A DNA stretch of 45,568 nt from contig NZ_VLKT01000054.1 in assembly GCF_007830515.1 (NCBI RefSeq), forward strand, positions 1-45,568. The letters are read 5' to 3'. The stretch is from Mesorhizobium tianshanense (GTDB lineage Bacteria; Pseudomonadota; Alphaproteobacteria; Rhizobiales; Rhizobiaceae). Shown here in pieces: positions 16,733 to 25,095 of this stretch (within the stretch, counting starts at the first letter, position 1; every line of letters starts with the position of its first letter). Both the position numbers and the translations under genes were made by a program. Under the pieces are notes generated by a model that was not told where the DNA came from, searched no databases, and worked only from the letters and a program-made list of their open reading frames with translations.

Positions 16733-17149
16733 ATGAGCCAATCTGAAAAGCTGTTGTATACCGCCAAAGTCCGCACCACTGGCGGCAGGGATGGTGCGTC
16801 GCGCAGTTCCGACGGTCGACTGGACATCAGGCTTTCCACGCCCGGCGGTCCAGGCAGCGGCACCAATCCGGAGCAGTTGCTAGCGGCCGGCTGGTCGGCC
16901 TGCTTCGAGGGCGCGATGGCAATCGCCGCCCGCAAGATGAACATCATACTGCCGGCTGGCCTCGCAATCGATGCGGAAGTGGATCTGAACGTCGCCGACG
17001 GCGCCTTCTTTCTTAGCGCACGGCTCAATGTAAACCTGCCCGGGCTCGATCGCGACCTTGCCCAGGCAGTTATGGATGCTGCGCATCAGACTTGCCCCTA
17101 CTCGAAGGCCACGCGCGGCGACATCAAAGTCGCAATCAACCTGGTCTAA
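16733..17149 (+). CDS. ohr: Organic hydroperoxide resistance protein (Ohr, OsmC superfamily)
   Basis: A 138-residue thiol peroxidase that reduces organic and lipid hydroperoxides to alcohols in the cytosol, usually with lipoyl-dependent reductants. Both redox cysteines are present: Cys57 in AAGWSACFEGA and Cys121 in HQTCPYSKATRGDIKV. The catalytic Arg19 (GGRDG) and Glu47 (NPEQLL) are also at the expected places. The length is typical. ATG 16733 has GAGGAA upstream; an earlier in-frame codon at 16667 adds 22 unlikely residues. No ohrR (MarR) lies beside it. The neighbouring large wHTH-ATPase protein is the only regulator nearby, which is unusual for Ohr. Confidence 0.92.
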   Translation: MSQSEKLLYTAKVRTTGGRDGASRSSDGRLDIRLSTPGGPGSGTNPEQLLAAGWSACFEGAMAIAARKMNIILPAGLAIDAEVDLNVADGAFFLSARLNVNLPGLDRDLAQAVMDAAHQTCPYSKATRGDIKVAINLV

Positions 17150-17221
17150 CCCACCGATCATATTGATCGATCAGGCGGGCCCATTCTCGACAAAATGTCA
17201 TCACGACAAGGCGGTGCACAA

Positions 17222-18283
17222 ATGAACGCAGTCAGAACCCCGGAAAAAATCGACCATCATCGTCGCCACCTCTTCGGCGTTGCTGCCGCGACGGTCGCCG
17301 CAGCGCAGCTCGGCGCGATCGGGATCGCGGGAGCGCAGGGCGGCGGGACGGAAACGACCGCTTCCCGCACCGTAAAGCCTCGGACCTCGTTCTCCTCGCT
17401 GAAGCAGATCGACGCGGGTCTGCTGAGCGTCGGATATGCCGAAGACGGTCCTGCGGACGGTCCCCCGGTTATCCTTCTGCACGGATGGCCCTATGACATC
17501 TACAGCTATGTCGATGTTGCGCCGCTGCTTGCAGACGCAGGGTACCGGGTCATCGTGCCATATCTGCGCGGCTACGGCACGACGCGGTTCCTGTCGGACG
17601 CAACGCCCAGGAACGGTCAGCAGGCGGCGCTTGCGTCCGACATCGTTGCCTTGATGAATGCGCTGAACATCCAGAAAGCGGTCGTCGCCGGCTATGACTG
17701 GGGCGCGCGGACGACCAACATCATCGCCGCGCTCTGGCCTGAGCGCTGCAAGGCCATGGTGTCCGTCAGCGGCTATCTCATCGGCAGTCAGGAGGTGAAC
17801 CGAATGCCGCTGCCGCCGAAGGCCGAGTTGCAATGGTGGTATCAATATTACTTCGCCACCGAGCGGGGACGGGCGGGTTATGAGAAGTACACCCGGGATT
17901 TCGCCCGCCTTATCTGGGAGCTTGCCTCACCCAAATGGGCTTTCGACGCCGCCGCCTTCGAACGCTCCGCTGCGGCCTTCGACAATCCCGACCACGTCGC
18001 CATCTCGATCCACAACTATCGCTGGCGACTCGGTCTGGCCCCGGGCGAGCCAGCATATGGCGCTTTGGAAAAAAAGCTGGCGGCGCTTCCAACGATCGGT
18101 GTGCCGACGATCACGATGGAAGGTGACGCAAATGGCGCGCCGCATCCCGATCCGGCGGCCTACGCCAAGAAGTTCTCCGGCAAATACGAACATCGACTGA
18201 TCTCTGGCGGCATTGGCCACAACCTGCCGCAGGAAGCGCCGCAGGCTTTTGCGCAGGCGGTCATCGACGTCGACAAGTTCTGA
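17222..18283 (+). CDS. Exported alpha/beta-hydrolase, epoxide-hydrolase/dehalogenase type
   Basis: A 353-residue enzyme with an N-terminal export signal containing paired arginines (HHRRHLFGVAAATVAA) and an Ala-rich stretch ending near GAQ, consistent with Tat export. The catalytic core shows LLHGWP (oxyanion HGxP motif, about 86-90), the nucleophile elbow AGYDWGAR with Asp159 (GxDxG, not GxSxG), and a late GGIGHNLPQEAPQ with the catalytic His. Asp as nucleophile is the mark of epoxide hydrolases and haloalkane or haloacetate dehalogenases. The AAGGCGG box supports ATG 17222. It lies 72 bp after ohr on the same strand, which suggests a shared role in detoxifying oxidised organics; the substrate is unknown. 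Confidence 0.87.
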   Translation: MNAVRTPEKIDHHRRHLFGVAAATVAAAQLGAIGIAGAQGGGTETTASRTVKPRTSFSSLKQIDAGLLSVGYAEDGPADGPPVILLHGWPYDIYSYVDVAPLLADAGYRVIVPYLRGYGTTRFLSDATPRNGQQAALASDIVALMNALNIQKAVVAGYDWGARTTNIIAALWPERCKAMVSVSGYLIGSQEVNRMPLPPKAELQWWYQYYFATERGRAGYEKYTRDFARLIWELASPKWAFDAAAFERSAAAFDNPDHVAISIHNYRWRLGLAPGEPAYGALEKKLAALPTIGVPTITMEGDANGAPHPDPAAYAKKFSGKYEHRLISGGIGHNLPQEAPQAFAQAVIDVDKF

Positions 18284-18307
18284 CAACCCGTCAAGCGGAG
18301 CTTTCCG

Positions 18308-18540
18308 ATGAGATCTGTTTACATCCAGCCGTGGTGGTGGCGGGCGCGAACGCCGATGCGAAGCCGCAGGCTGCATCGCCGATCTATGGCGTCACCATCC
18401 CCGAGGGATATCGGCAATGGGAACTGATCGCGCCGGCTGAGGAAGCAGAGCCCCTGAACGAGCTCAGAGCGGTCCTCGGCAACGCCGTGGCGATCAAGGC
18501 ATAACGCGAGGGAACGCTCCCGTTCCCTGACGGGACCGTT
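18308..18540 (+). pseudogene. Cytochrome P460-family protein, broken remnant
   Basis: The N-terminal half of a cytochrome P460-like protein can be read as a signal (MRSVYI, then AVVVAGANADA) followed by SPIYGVTIPEGYRQWELI, LNELRAVLGNAVAIKA, then a stop and REGTLPFPDGTV. Three lesions are visible. A one-base loss between 18325 and 18331 breaks the signal peptide. A TAA at 18502 stands where the family has Tyr (KAYREG). After 18540 similarity ends, and the haem-binding CxxCH half is missing. It follows the exported hydrolase by 24 bp and was presumably once cotranscribed with it. Confidence 0.75.
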
Positions 18541-19124
18541 TTCTCGGCTTGCGGCCGCTTCACACTCAGCGCTGTGAAAGCGGCTTCAGGCACATACCTC
18601 CCATTGCTTTGATCATACGATCATGTGGCAACGGACCGGTCAAGAACACCGTTGCGGACAATGAAGCCGAGAACCAGTGGGCGAAGCGCCACGGTCTTGG
18701 AAGGAAAACATGAATGTCAAGCTAGGAGCCATAACGCCACGCTTCGCGCGACGGACCGAAACCTCCGAGAAGAGCTTTGGTATGTTCGCACGCGCGCTTC
18801 GCCTGACCCGGGCGGCGCGCTGGATTTCTTTCACGCGGGATGACGCATGCTTGAAGTAAACGTCGCAAGTGTCGTCCCAATCTGCCTGAGCCCGATCGAT
18901 ATTCCATCTGGAGACGAGACCGGCATTGGGACGAAGCCGCACTGCGAGGTTCGGATGTTGGCGAAGCCAGCCGGTATCCTTGCGGGTCAGGGCAAGCGAG
19001 ACTTTTGATTTAATTAGATTTTTCCCTTTTCATCCTGCTTTTCCACCCCTTCGTGGGGCGCGCCTTCCATTAAGCCTCGCGCAATCTTTGCGGCCTATTC
19101 TGCTTGTCGATTGTCGGGGGGAAC
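18541..19124. other. Mostly non-coding region with gene debris
   Basis: After the P460 remnant there is no confident gene for nearly 600 bp, apart from the small frame at 18710. An open stretch ending at TGA 18713 reads GNGPVKNTVADNEAENQWAK. It overlaps the ATG of that small frame as ATGA but has no proper start, so it may be debris of another gene. An AT-rich block at 19005-19040 precedes the membrane-protein gene and could hold its promoter. Confidence 0.4.
18710..18859 (+). CDS. Possible small basic protein, 49 residues
   Basis: A short frame beginning MNVKLGAITPRFARRTETSE, rich in Arg and Lys, with a good ribosome site (GGAAGG, 7 bases before ATG) and a normal-looking codon mix. I recognise no family and no membrane segment. 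It lies in a decayed stretch between a pseudogene and a membrane-protein gene. It may be a real small protein or chance. Confidence 0.3.
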   Translation: MNVKLGAITPRFARRTETSEKSFGMFARALRLTRAARWISFTRDDACLK

Positions 19125-19661
19125 ATGACGCGCAAGCCAATTCTGCTTTTTGCCTTTCCGGCTCTCATCCTTCTGATTCTCGCAGGGGAGCGAGCAGCGA
19201 CATTCCTGCTGGGAACCTATCCGGCCAGCCCCGCCATGTGGTGGATCTGGCTTGAACTGCGCCCTTTGTCGACCATGTTCTGGCAGCAGGTCGATCTCTA
19301 TCTAGGCGGCTCAATGGTCCTCGATGCCGCCATCCTGACCGCCGCATCGATCGTCTGCTGGATGGCTTGCCGGACGAGAAAGTCGGCCGCATTCTTCCTT
19401 GCCAACCACGTCGCACTGCTTTTCGCCGCGCTGATGATCGCGTCCAGCAGCCATTCTGAAACAGCGAGCACGATTGCGGCGTTCACCGCGCCCAACGGCC
19501 TTCCGTTCTCGCTGATGCTCGATTTCACATGGCAGAACAGCCTCGTGCTGCTTCTGGGCACAGCAGCCTGCGCCTACTGCCATGTTGCGTTTCTCGGCGA
19601 AGCGCGACAGCGTTCCGAAGCGCTCGCCGTACAGCTTATTGCTCTGCAGCGGGATCTTTAG
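19125..19661 (+). CDS. Unknown multi-pass membrane protein
   Basis: A 178-residue protein with four evident membrane segments: MTRKPILLFAFPALILLILA near the start, SMVLDAAILTAASIVCWMA, FFLANHVALLFAALMIASS and NSLVLLLGTAACAYCHVAFL. It ends in a short basic and acidic cytoplasmic tail. The ATG at 19125 has a GGGGGG-type box, which is why I prefer it to a GTG at 19104. I do not recognise a functional family. Its last four bases overlap the convergent stop of the next gene. Confidence 0.7.
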   Translation: MTRKPILLFAFPALILLILAGERAATFLLGTYPASPAMWWIWLELRPLSTMFWQQVDLYLGGSMVLDAAILTAASIVCWMACRTRKSAAFFLANHVALLFAALMIASSSHSETASTIAAFTAPNGLPFSLMLDFTWQNSLVLLLGTAACAYCHVAFLGEARQRSEALAVQLIALQRDL

Positions 19662-19981
19662 GACCCGGGGCACGCCGTGGTTTCCACGAAATAGGCCTTC
19701 ACGTATCCGTCCAGCCGGACTGACGGCAACGGATGGTAGGTGACCGGACACCATTGCCGCTTTCGGTCGGCCCCGGTCGGACGGCATGAGCCCGTCGCCA
19801 CGATGATACCGTTGTGATCGGGAGCGATCGCGCCCGCTGCCCTGGAAAGGTGGCTTGGCTGCGATCTGATATAGAGCACATCCCAAAAATCGACATTGAC
19901 GACATGGTAGCAGGTCGCGGCCGTCGCGCTCCCGATCGGCGCCAACAAGACGACGGCAGCTCCGAATGCAGCTGAACGCAA
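19658..19981 (-). CDS. Secreted SH3-like domain protein
   Basis: A 107-residue protein with a signal peptide (MRSAAFGAAVVLLAPIGSATA, cleaved near ATA) followed by a single small beta domain: CYHVVNVDFWDVLYIRSQPS, GIIVATGSC, WCPVTYH and GYVKAYFVE. This is the bacterial SH3 (SH3_3) pattern, and four mature Cys could form disulfides. Such proteins usually bind cell wall or partners in the periplasm. It sits 26 bp from the stop of the coiled-coil gene and points the same way as the tad operon, so it could be the last gene transcribed from it. Confidence 0.75.
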   Translation of the reverse strand: MRSAAFGAAVVLLAPIGSATAATCYHVVNVDFWDVLYIRSQPSHLSRAAGAIAPDHNGIIVATGSCRPTGADRKRQWCPVTYHPLPSVRLDGYVKAYFVETTACPGS

Positions 19982-20007
19982 AACCGTTCTCTCGATGCCT
20001 GTCGCCT

Positions 20008-20592
20008 TTAGTTGATCTTCTTGTAATGAACCTTGCCGTCAGGCCGCACTATGCGCTGGTAGGAGGAGTTTGGGGCAGGGGGCGCTGCCGCGACCCTCCT
20101 TTTCGGCTGAGGTGGCACATCGACGACACCGGGTTCGGTCGCTGCTTCGAGATCGGTGGATGCTTCCGCCATGGTGGTCGTGACCACGGACGGCTCCACC
20201 ACGCTCGACATGTCGTCGTCGCTGTCCAGGGGCAGGTTCTGTTCAAGCCGGGCAATGCTGTCTTTGACGTCGTTGAAGCTGCCCTGCAGTTGACTGTCGA
20301 GCCTTTCAAACCGGTTTTGAAAGCCGTTGTTGACCGTATCGAGCCGAGCCGCGATCCGTTGCTCGAACGATCCGAGTTGTTCCAGCCGCCCTTCCACAAA
20401 GCGCAGATCGTTGATGCCGCGGTAGAGATAGACCGCGGCTGTTATGTTCACCGCCGTGATCAGCAAGGCGCCGGCGGCAACAACGCCGATCATCCTTGCA
20501 TTGCTCGGTTTGCCTGCGACAGCTTGCTCTCCGGCGTGGGTCGCCGGCCCAACGTCGATTGCAGGCATGTCCGGATCGCTGATCATCGTCAT
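20008..20592 (-). CDS. Single-pass membrane protein with coiled coil, tad-linked
   Basis: A 194-residue protein with a short cytoplasmic N-terminus, one membrane helix (GVVAAGALLITAVNITAAVY), and a periplasmic stretch with a heptad-like pattern (FVEGRLEQLGSFEQRIAARL, FQNRFERLDSQLQGSFNDV). An acidic, Pro/Ala-rich linker follows, and a basic tail ends SSYQRIVRPDGKVHYKKIN. No enzyme motif is seen. ATG 20592 follows an AAAGGTGG box and overlaps the stop of the L,D-transpeptidase as ATGA, so both are made together. It may anchor or position the transpeptidase; this is inference from coupling only. Confidence 0.75.
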   Translation of the reverse strand: MTMISDPDMPAIDVGPATHAGEQAVAGKPSNARMIGVVAAGALLITAVNITAAVYLYRGINDLRFVEGRLEQLGSFEQRIAARLDTVNNGFQNRFERLDSQLQGSFNDVKDSIARLEQNLPLDSDDDMSSVVEPSVVTTTMAEASTDLEAATEPGVVDVPPQPKRRVAAAPPAPNSSYQRIVRPDGKVHYKKIN

Positions 20593-21179
20593 TGGACCAC
20601 CACCTTTGCGCCAATAGAGACGCGCTTGAAGAGATCGATCACATCGGTGTTGGTAAGACGGAAACATCCCGATGTTCCGTCGAAGCCGATGCCCTTGGGA
20701 TCGTTGGTGCCGTGGATGCGATAGAGCGTGTCGCGCCCGTCCCGCAGCAGATAGAGCGCCCTGGCGCCGAGTGGATTGTAGGGACCGGCAGGCACCATTT
20801 CCGGCAGCTCCGGCTGGCGGGCGCGCATTTCCCTGGGCGGGCGCCATTCCGGCCATGCCGTTTTCGCCCCCACCTTGACGATGCCAGTCCAGCCAAAGCC
20901 GTCGCGTCCGACGCTGATCTGGTAGCGCAGCGCCTCGCCCTGCCGGGTCACCAGATAGAGCGCCTTCTCGTCCTTGCGGATGATGATCGTGCCGGGCTGT
21001 TCCGCGGTTTGGAGAGCAACCGTCTTGCGCAGGCTGGGACCCATCGCCGGCAGCGGCGGCCGGTCCGATAGCGCGGATCGGGCATGGGCCAAGTTCCAGG
21101 CCGGCATTCCCAAGGCCAGACCCATGATGCAGGCGCCGGCCAGCGTCGGGACGATGCGGTATCTACCGGGCAGCGTCAT
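20589..21179 (-). CDS. L,D-transpeptidase (YkuD domain), periplasmic
   Basis: A 196-residue enzyme with an N-terminal signal/anchor (IVPTLAGACIMGLALGM) and a YkuD domain from about residue 62. The catalytic signature is complete: YRIHGTNDPKGIGFDGTSGC with His156 and Cys172, then FRLTNTDVIDLF. These enzymes make 3-3 peptide cross-links in peptidoglycan or attach proteins to it. The start overlaps the end of cpaE by 17 bp, so translation is linked to the pilus operon. Linking a wall cross-linker to Flp pilus genes suggests a role in letting the pilus machine pass or attach to the wall (inference). Confidence 0.9.
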   Translation of the reverse strand: MTLPGRYRIVPTLAGACIMGLALGMPAWNLAHARSALSDRPPLPAMGPSLRKTVALQTAEQPGTIIIRKDEKALYLVTRQGEALRYQISVGRDGFGWTGIVKVGAKTAWPEWRPPREMRARQPELPEMVPAGPYNPLGARALYLLRDGRDTLYRIHGTNDPKGIGFDGTSGCFRLTNTDVIDLFKRVSIGAKVVVQ

Positions 21180-22326
21180 CGATCCGCTCTTTGAACATCC
21201 GCTTCAAATCCTTGTTGAATCGTGCGCGCCCGTCCACTTCCAAAGGCAGGATGGCGCGGTTCAAGGCATCGGTCAGCAGCGCATTGTCCAGGGCGACCGA
21301 CTTGATATGCGGCGCCTTGAATATCTTCTCGAGCTCGCCGCGCGAGAAATGGTTGCCGAACCATTTGCGCTTGTGCTTGTTGGCGACCAGCGTGATGCTC
21401 ACCGAATTGCCGCGCAACTCGCGGATCTTCTTGTAGAGCCGCTTGCCCTGCCGCAGCGAGGCGACGTTGAGCTCGAAGACGATGAATATCTCGTCGCTCG
21501 TCGAAAGCACGGAATTCTGCCACGGGGTTTCGATATTCGGCAGGTCGATGACGATGTCGTCGAACCGGTAGGCGACGAGGTCCAGCAGCCGGAACACGAA
21601 ATCGCCGCCCTGCGGCTCAAACGGCAGTTGCGGCCTCTCGAATGAATAGATGGTCAGGCCGGAGGGGCGCGAAAGCTTGATGACGTCCATCAGCTCGACG
21701 TCGAGTCTTTCCGGCTGGCCGATGATGCCGGCCAGGTCGAACTGGTTGAACAGGTTGAGATAGGCGCCGCAATTGGCGCTCTGGAAATCGAGGTCGACGA
21801 GGCAGGTCGAAGCCGCACGTTCGGTGGATTTCGACGCCAGGAACTCCGCCGCCGACAGAGCGAGCGTCGTGGCGCCCGCGCCGCCGCTGGCGCTGATGAA
21901 GGTGATGATGCGGCTCTTGGTGCCCTGGTTGCCGGTGTCGTGGAAGGTGACCGCGTTCAGCAGTTCCTTGGCGTCGAGCGGCTTGTGCAGCCAGTCCGAA
22001 GCGTTCATGCGAACCAGGATGCGCGTCTGTTCGGAGGTCAATTCGCCGGAAACCGCGATCAACGGCACCGCCGCCCACAAGGCGCGGGCCGCGACTATTC
22101 CAGGCTCGCCGAGCAACTCGCCATTGGCGAGGTCGAGGATGACGATGCCCGGCCGCGTGTCGGCGGGCGGGCCTTTGAGAAAGTCGCCCGTCTCGGAGAT
22201 CCTGACATCGTAGATGGCCAGCGCGTCGAGCCGCGTCGCCACCTCGCGCTTGAACTGCGGATCCGACGAGAACAGGGCCACCTGCTTTCGTTTGGTTGGG
22301 AGGACTTTGGTGTTGATGGCGTTCAT
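21163..22326 (-). CDS. cpaE: Pilus assembly ATPase-like protein CpaE (TadZ)
   Basis: A 387-residue cytoplasmic protein of the MinD/ParA group that localises the Tad machine at the cell pole. An atypical receiver-like domain comes first (QVALFSSDPQFKREVATRLD, GIVILDLANGE). The MinD-like domain has a deviant Walker A, ISASGGAGATTLALSAAEFL, in which the usual Lys-Thr is Ala-Thr-Thr, as is common in TadZ proteins. VDLDFQSANCGAYLNLF follows. ATG 22326 overlaps the stop of the TadE-like gene (ATGA), so the longer frame to 22554 is not used. Confidence 0.9.
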   Translation of the reverse strand: MNAINTKVLPTKRKQVALFSSDPQFKREVATRLDALAIYDVRISETGDFLKGPPADTRPGIVILDLANGELLGEPGIVAARALWAAVPLIAVSGELTSEQTRILVRMNASDWLHKPLDAKELLNAVTFHDTGNQGTKSRIITFISASGGAGATTLALSAAEFLASKSTERAASTCLVDLDFQSANCGAYLNLFNQFDLAGIIGQPERLDVELMDVIKLSRPSGLTIYSFERPQLPFEPQGGDFVFRLLDLVAYRFDDIVIDLPNIETPWQNSVLSTSDEIFIVFELNVASLRQGKRLYKKIRELRGNSVSITLVANKHKRKWFGNHFSRGELEKIFKAPHIKSVALDNALLTDALNRAILPLEVDGRARFNKDLKRMFKERIDDAAR

Positions 22327-22958
22327 GGGGAGGTACTCTTCAGGTCTTCGCCCGTGACCGTGCTGAGCATGGAGGGCATGGTGAGGTTTCCGAATCCGAG
22401 CAGGCCACCGAGGAAGAAGAACTGGAAGGTCCGGTTCTGAAGACTGACGGTGATTGTCGGCACCGGTCCGCCCAGCCGGGTCTGGTAGCCCAGGCCGGTG
22501 GCGGAATAGGTGATGACAACGTTGTCGCGCCTGAGGCCAGGAAAGAAATGACACATACCCGGCCGCTGGTCCGTGGCCAACGTGGGACAGGTATTGTCGT
22601 CAGTGTTTGTGGTATCGCCGCGAAAGATACGGCTGAAGTTGGTGGCGTTGAACGCACCGCCGTTGGTGCAGGCCCCTGTGCCAACTGTATAAGTGCAGGC
22701 GAAGGGTCCATATGCGGCGGCAACAACCGGAGCGCCCGGCGTCGTCGTCGGTGCTGCTGTACTTAGCGCGGTGGCAACCGGATCGGAAATCGAGGCCAGA
22801 CGTGCGCCTAATTGGACGGCCTTGGTGGCGGCGTTCCACTGATAGAGAGCGTAACCGAAATCGACGAAGCCGAGAACAAGGGTAAACAGCAGTGTAGATA
22901 CGATGGCCATATCCACCATCGTTGCGCCGTCTTCCGATTTTGCGAAACGCCTGATCAT
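22323..22958 (-). CDS. TadE-family minor pilin-like protein
   Basis: A 211-residue protein with the TadE signature: a short basic start (MIRRFAKSEDGATMVDMAIV) with the Gly-Ala cleavage region and Asp at +5 in place of Glu, followed by a hydrophobic helix STLLFTLVLGFVDFGYALYQ. The periplasmic part has paired Cys (FACTYTVGTGAC, CPTLATDQRPGMC). TadE-like pseudopilins are processed by the prepilin peptidase and assist Flp pilus assembly. It is 2 bp from the next TadE-like gene and overlaps cpaE, so the order is tightly coupled. Confidence 0.82.
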   Translation of the reverse strand: MIRRFAKSEDGATMVDMAIVSTLLFTLVLGFVDFGYALYQWNAATKAVQLGARLASISDPVATALSTAAPTTTPGAPVVAAAYGPFACTYTVGTGACTNGGAFNATNFSRIFRGDTTNTDDNTCPTLATDQRPGMCHFFPGLRRDNVVITYSATGLGYQTRLGGPVPTITVSLQNRTFQFFFLGGLLGFGNLTMPSMLSTVTGEDLKSTSP

Positions 22959-22960
22959 GA

Positions 22961-23494
22961 TCAGAACCGGATCAACCGCTCCTCGTGAAAGCCATTTAGC
23001 GTCATGGGTCCGATGCCGATCAGTGACAGCATTCCGATGCCACTATAGGCCAACGTCCCCGCCGCCCTGACGATGCAGACCTGTGCAGTGGTAGCTCGAT
23101 ATTGGGTGACACCTGCGACCACGGCGTCATGGCACGAGCCTGAGGCGGCAATGGTCACCGTCACATTCGCCTTCTGCCAGCCGGCGATGCGCGCACTCCC
23201 TGTCCCCGCGGCGTTGCCGAACACCGCGATGTTGCTGGCGATATCGGCGCAGTTTATCGCCGCTAGCCCTGCCTTGGTGTACAGCTGGCTGTTGCAGCGC
23301 GCGGCAAAGCGGGCGCCGTCCGAAAGTCCGGCCTCCATCAGCAGTTTTTGGTGGATCAGATTGCCGAACTCGAACACGCCCGCCGACAGGATCAGCATCA
23401 GCGGCGCGATCAGCGCCATTTCGACGAGAGCCGTGCCGCGCTGCTCGCCTCGAAATCTGTGGAGATGATGGTACAGCGCTCCGATCATCGCCAT
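22961..23494 (-). CDS. tadE: TadE-like pilus assembly protein
   Basis: A protein of 177 residues. It starts MAMIGALYHHLHRFRGEQRG and has the classic TadE motif GTALVEMALIAPLMLILSAG, with Glu five residues after the Gly cleavage site, then FEFGNLIHQKLLMEAGLSDG. The start is ambiguous by one codon: GTG 23497 or ATG 23494. The latter forms TGATG with the upstream stop, and I use it. Six Cys in the mature part could pair. Together with the downstream TadE-like protein it makes two minor pilins of this type. Confidence 0.85.
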   Translation of the reverse strand: MAMIGALYHHLHRFRGEQRGTALVEMALIAPLMLILSAGVFEFGNLIHQKLLMEAGLSDGARFAARCNSQLYTKAGLAAINCADIASNIAVFGNAAGTGSARIAGWQKANVTVTIAASGSCHDAVVAGVTQYRATTAQVCIVRAAGTLAYSGIGMLSLIGIGPMTLNGFHEERLIRF

Positions 23495-25026
23495 CACCGG
23501 TAGAGCTGAGCTTCGTCGCGAAGGAAATTGTCGAGCGTACCCTGGCCGGCACCACCGGTTACGTCGACCAGTTCGACCATCACCGATGCGTCCTCCGACG
23601 TCGAGGGAACAGGTTCGGTGAGGAAGAAGCTGCCGAATGCTTCGACAGGCAGATTGGTGCTATGGCCGGACAGTTCGTTGCCCGCGGCTTCGAGCGCATT
23701 GCAGTTCAGGATAGCGCCATAAATCAGCCGACGATCAACTGTCGTGACAGGCGGTTGGCAAGATGCCGACGGTGTCCCGACCTCTCCACCCGTAGACGCG
23801 GTGCCCACTAACCCGGCCGATATCTCGTAACGATAGACCTCATAGCGCGTCGGTTTGGTCGTGTCCCATGAAGCTGGATAGGAAGCGGAGCCGAAGTTGG
23901 TGCTCCAATAGCCTGAGAAATCCCAATCCCCATCGCCCATCCTGCCGCCCAGATACGGCGTTGTTGCATCGTGCGGAAGGCCCATTGTTCCAGCTTCAGT
24001 GAATGAAAGTTGGTTCATGGACGCGCATTGATTGGCGCTGCCGGTGGTCTGTATCGCCCCTTTTCGGACGTTGGCAGCCGGACCGTACTCGGGGCTGTCG
24101 AAGTGGTTGCCGTTGGCTCCAATCCCGAAACGAACATTGAAGGCATCTTGCACCGGGCCGGCATTCTGACCGGTCTTCGTCGTTACGTTCGCGGAATTGT
24201 AGCAGCCAATTGGCGTCGACGTTGCGATCGTCTGGGCCAGTGCTTGAGCACCATTTCCCACATCTGGCGGAGGCTCGAGGAAGCCGAAGTTGCCGGGACC
24301 GGCCGCAGCCCCATTTCCGACCTTCCTCAGTTCGATCAGCCGGCGACGCACGGCCGGATCGGAAACGGCCTGCTCAAGCGTATAACCCCCGGCATTGTTC
24401 GTCCCGTTCACCATCTCATAAGGATTGCACATGAACACCGGTGTGAAATCGCAGACGCCGGAGGTGAAGCCCGCGACAGCGACGGCACCTATGGTCCAAG
24501 AGTTGCTGGTGCCGGATGATAGAATGGAGACCGGGAAGATCGCGGCAAACCCTTGGGGAGCGACTGTCACCTGGATGAACCGCGTTTCCGCCTCTCCGAC
24601 AGCCTGGTTGGCATTTGCATGATAGGTGGCCTGATTGGCGGTTGTAATTTTGGTTCCGTCGTTGGCAGGGATCGCTTTGAGAAAGCACCAGGAAATGGCG
24701 CCGGCATTGTTGCAGTGCTGCGTGCCTCCCGGCTGACCGGAGGTCAGAGTGAACCTGCCTGCCGTGGAGAAATTGCTTTCGTTGTCTACGAGCATCGCCA
24801 TAGCGCGTTCGGCTCGTGCCCAGGAACCGCTGCTTCCGTCGAGTTCCGCCGCCGCCGCAAGCGCAAAGCTATCTGCAGCCTTCTGCAAATCATTGTGCAA
24901 ATTGTTGACCCGGCTCATATCGATCGCCAGCAAAGAAAACCCGATGATTGCCGGCAGCGTGATGCTGACCAGTATCAGCGCCATTCCCCTCTGATCGTGC
25001 CAGAACGCGCGAATGATCCGCAGCAT
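23494..25026 (-). CDS. tadG: TadG-like pilus assembly protein
   Basis: A 510-residue protein with a TadG-type start: MLRIIRAFWHDQRGMALILV, then SITLPAIIGFSLLAIDMSRV as the single membrane helix and the putative-Flp-pilus (Tad_N/TadG) region NDLQKAADSFALAAAAELDG. The long extracytoplasmic part is Gly/Asn/Thr-rich. It has no clear von Willebrand MIDAS motif, which some TadG proteins have. I place the start at 25026 because the TadG helix follows directly; the frame opens at 25065. Confidence 0.82.
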   Translation of the reverse strand: MLRIIRAFWHDQRGMALILVSITLPAIIGFSLLAIDMSRVNNLHNDLQKAADSFALAAAAELDGSSGSWARAERAMAMLVDNESNFSTAGRFTLTSGQPGGTQHCNNAGAISWCFLKAIPANDGTKITTANQATYHANANQAVGEAETRFIQVTVAPQGFAAIFPVSILSSGTSNSWTIGAVAVAGFTSGVCDFTPVFMCNPYEMVNGTNNAGGYTLEQAVSDPAVRRRLIELRKVGNGAAAGPGNFGFLEPPPDVGNGAQALAQTIATSTPIGCYNSANVTTKTGQNAGPVQDAFNVRFGIGANGNHFDSPEYGPAANVRKGAIQTTGSANQCASMNQLSFTEAGTMGLPHDATTPYLGGRMGDGDWDFSGYWSTNFGSASYPASWDTTKPTRYEVYRYEISAGLVGTASTGGEVGTPSASCQPPVTTVDRRLIYGAILNCNALEAAGNELSGHSTNLPVEAFGSFFLTEPVPSTSEDASVMVELVDVTGGAGQGTLDNFLRDEAQLYR

Positions 25027-25095
25027 GGCCTTACTCTTAGCTCCCCTGACGCCAGGATCCCTCATTTTCCCTGACGCTGAACCGCATTCCTCTGT

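Noticed and set aside
18640..18942. 100-codon minus-strand frame near the P460 remnant
   Set aside because: No ribosome site or family, and low-complexity Arg/Ser-rich composition.
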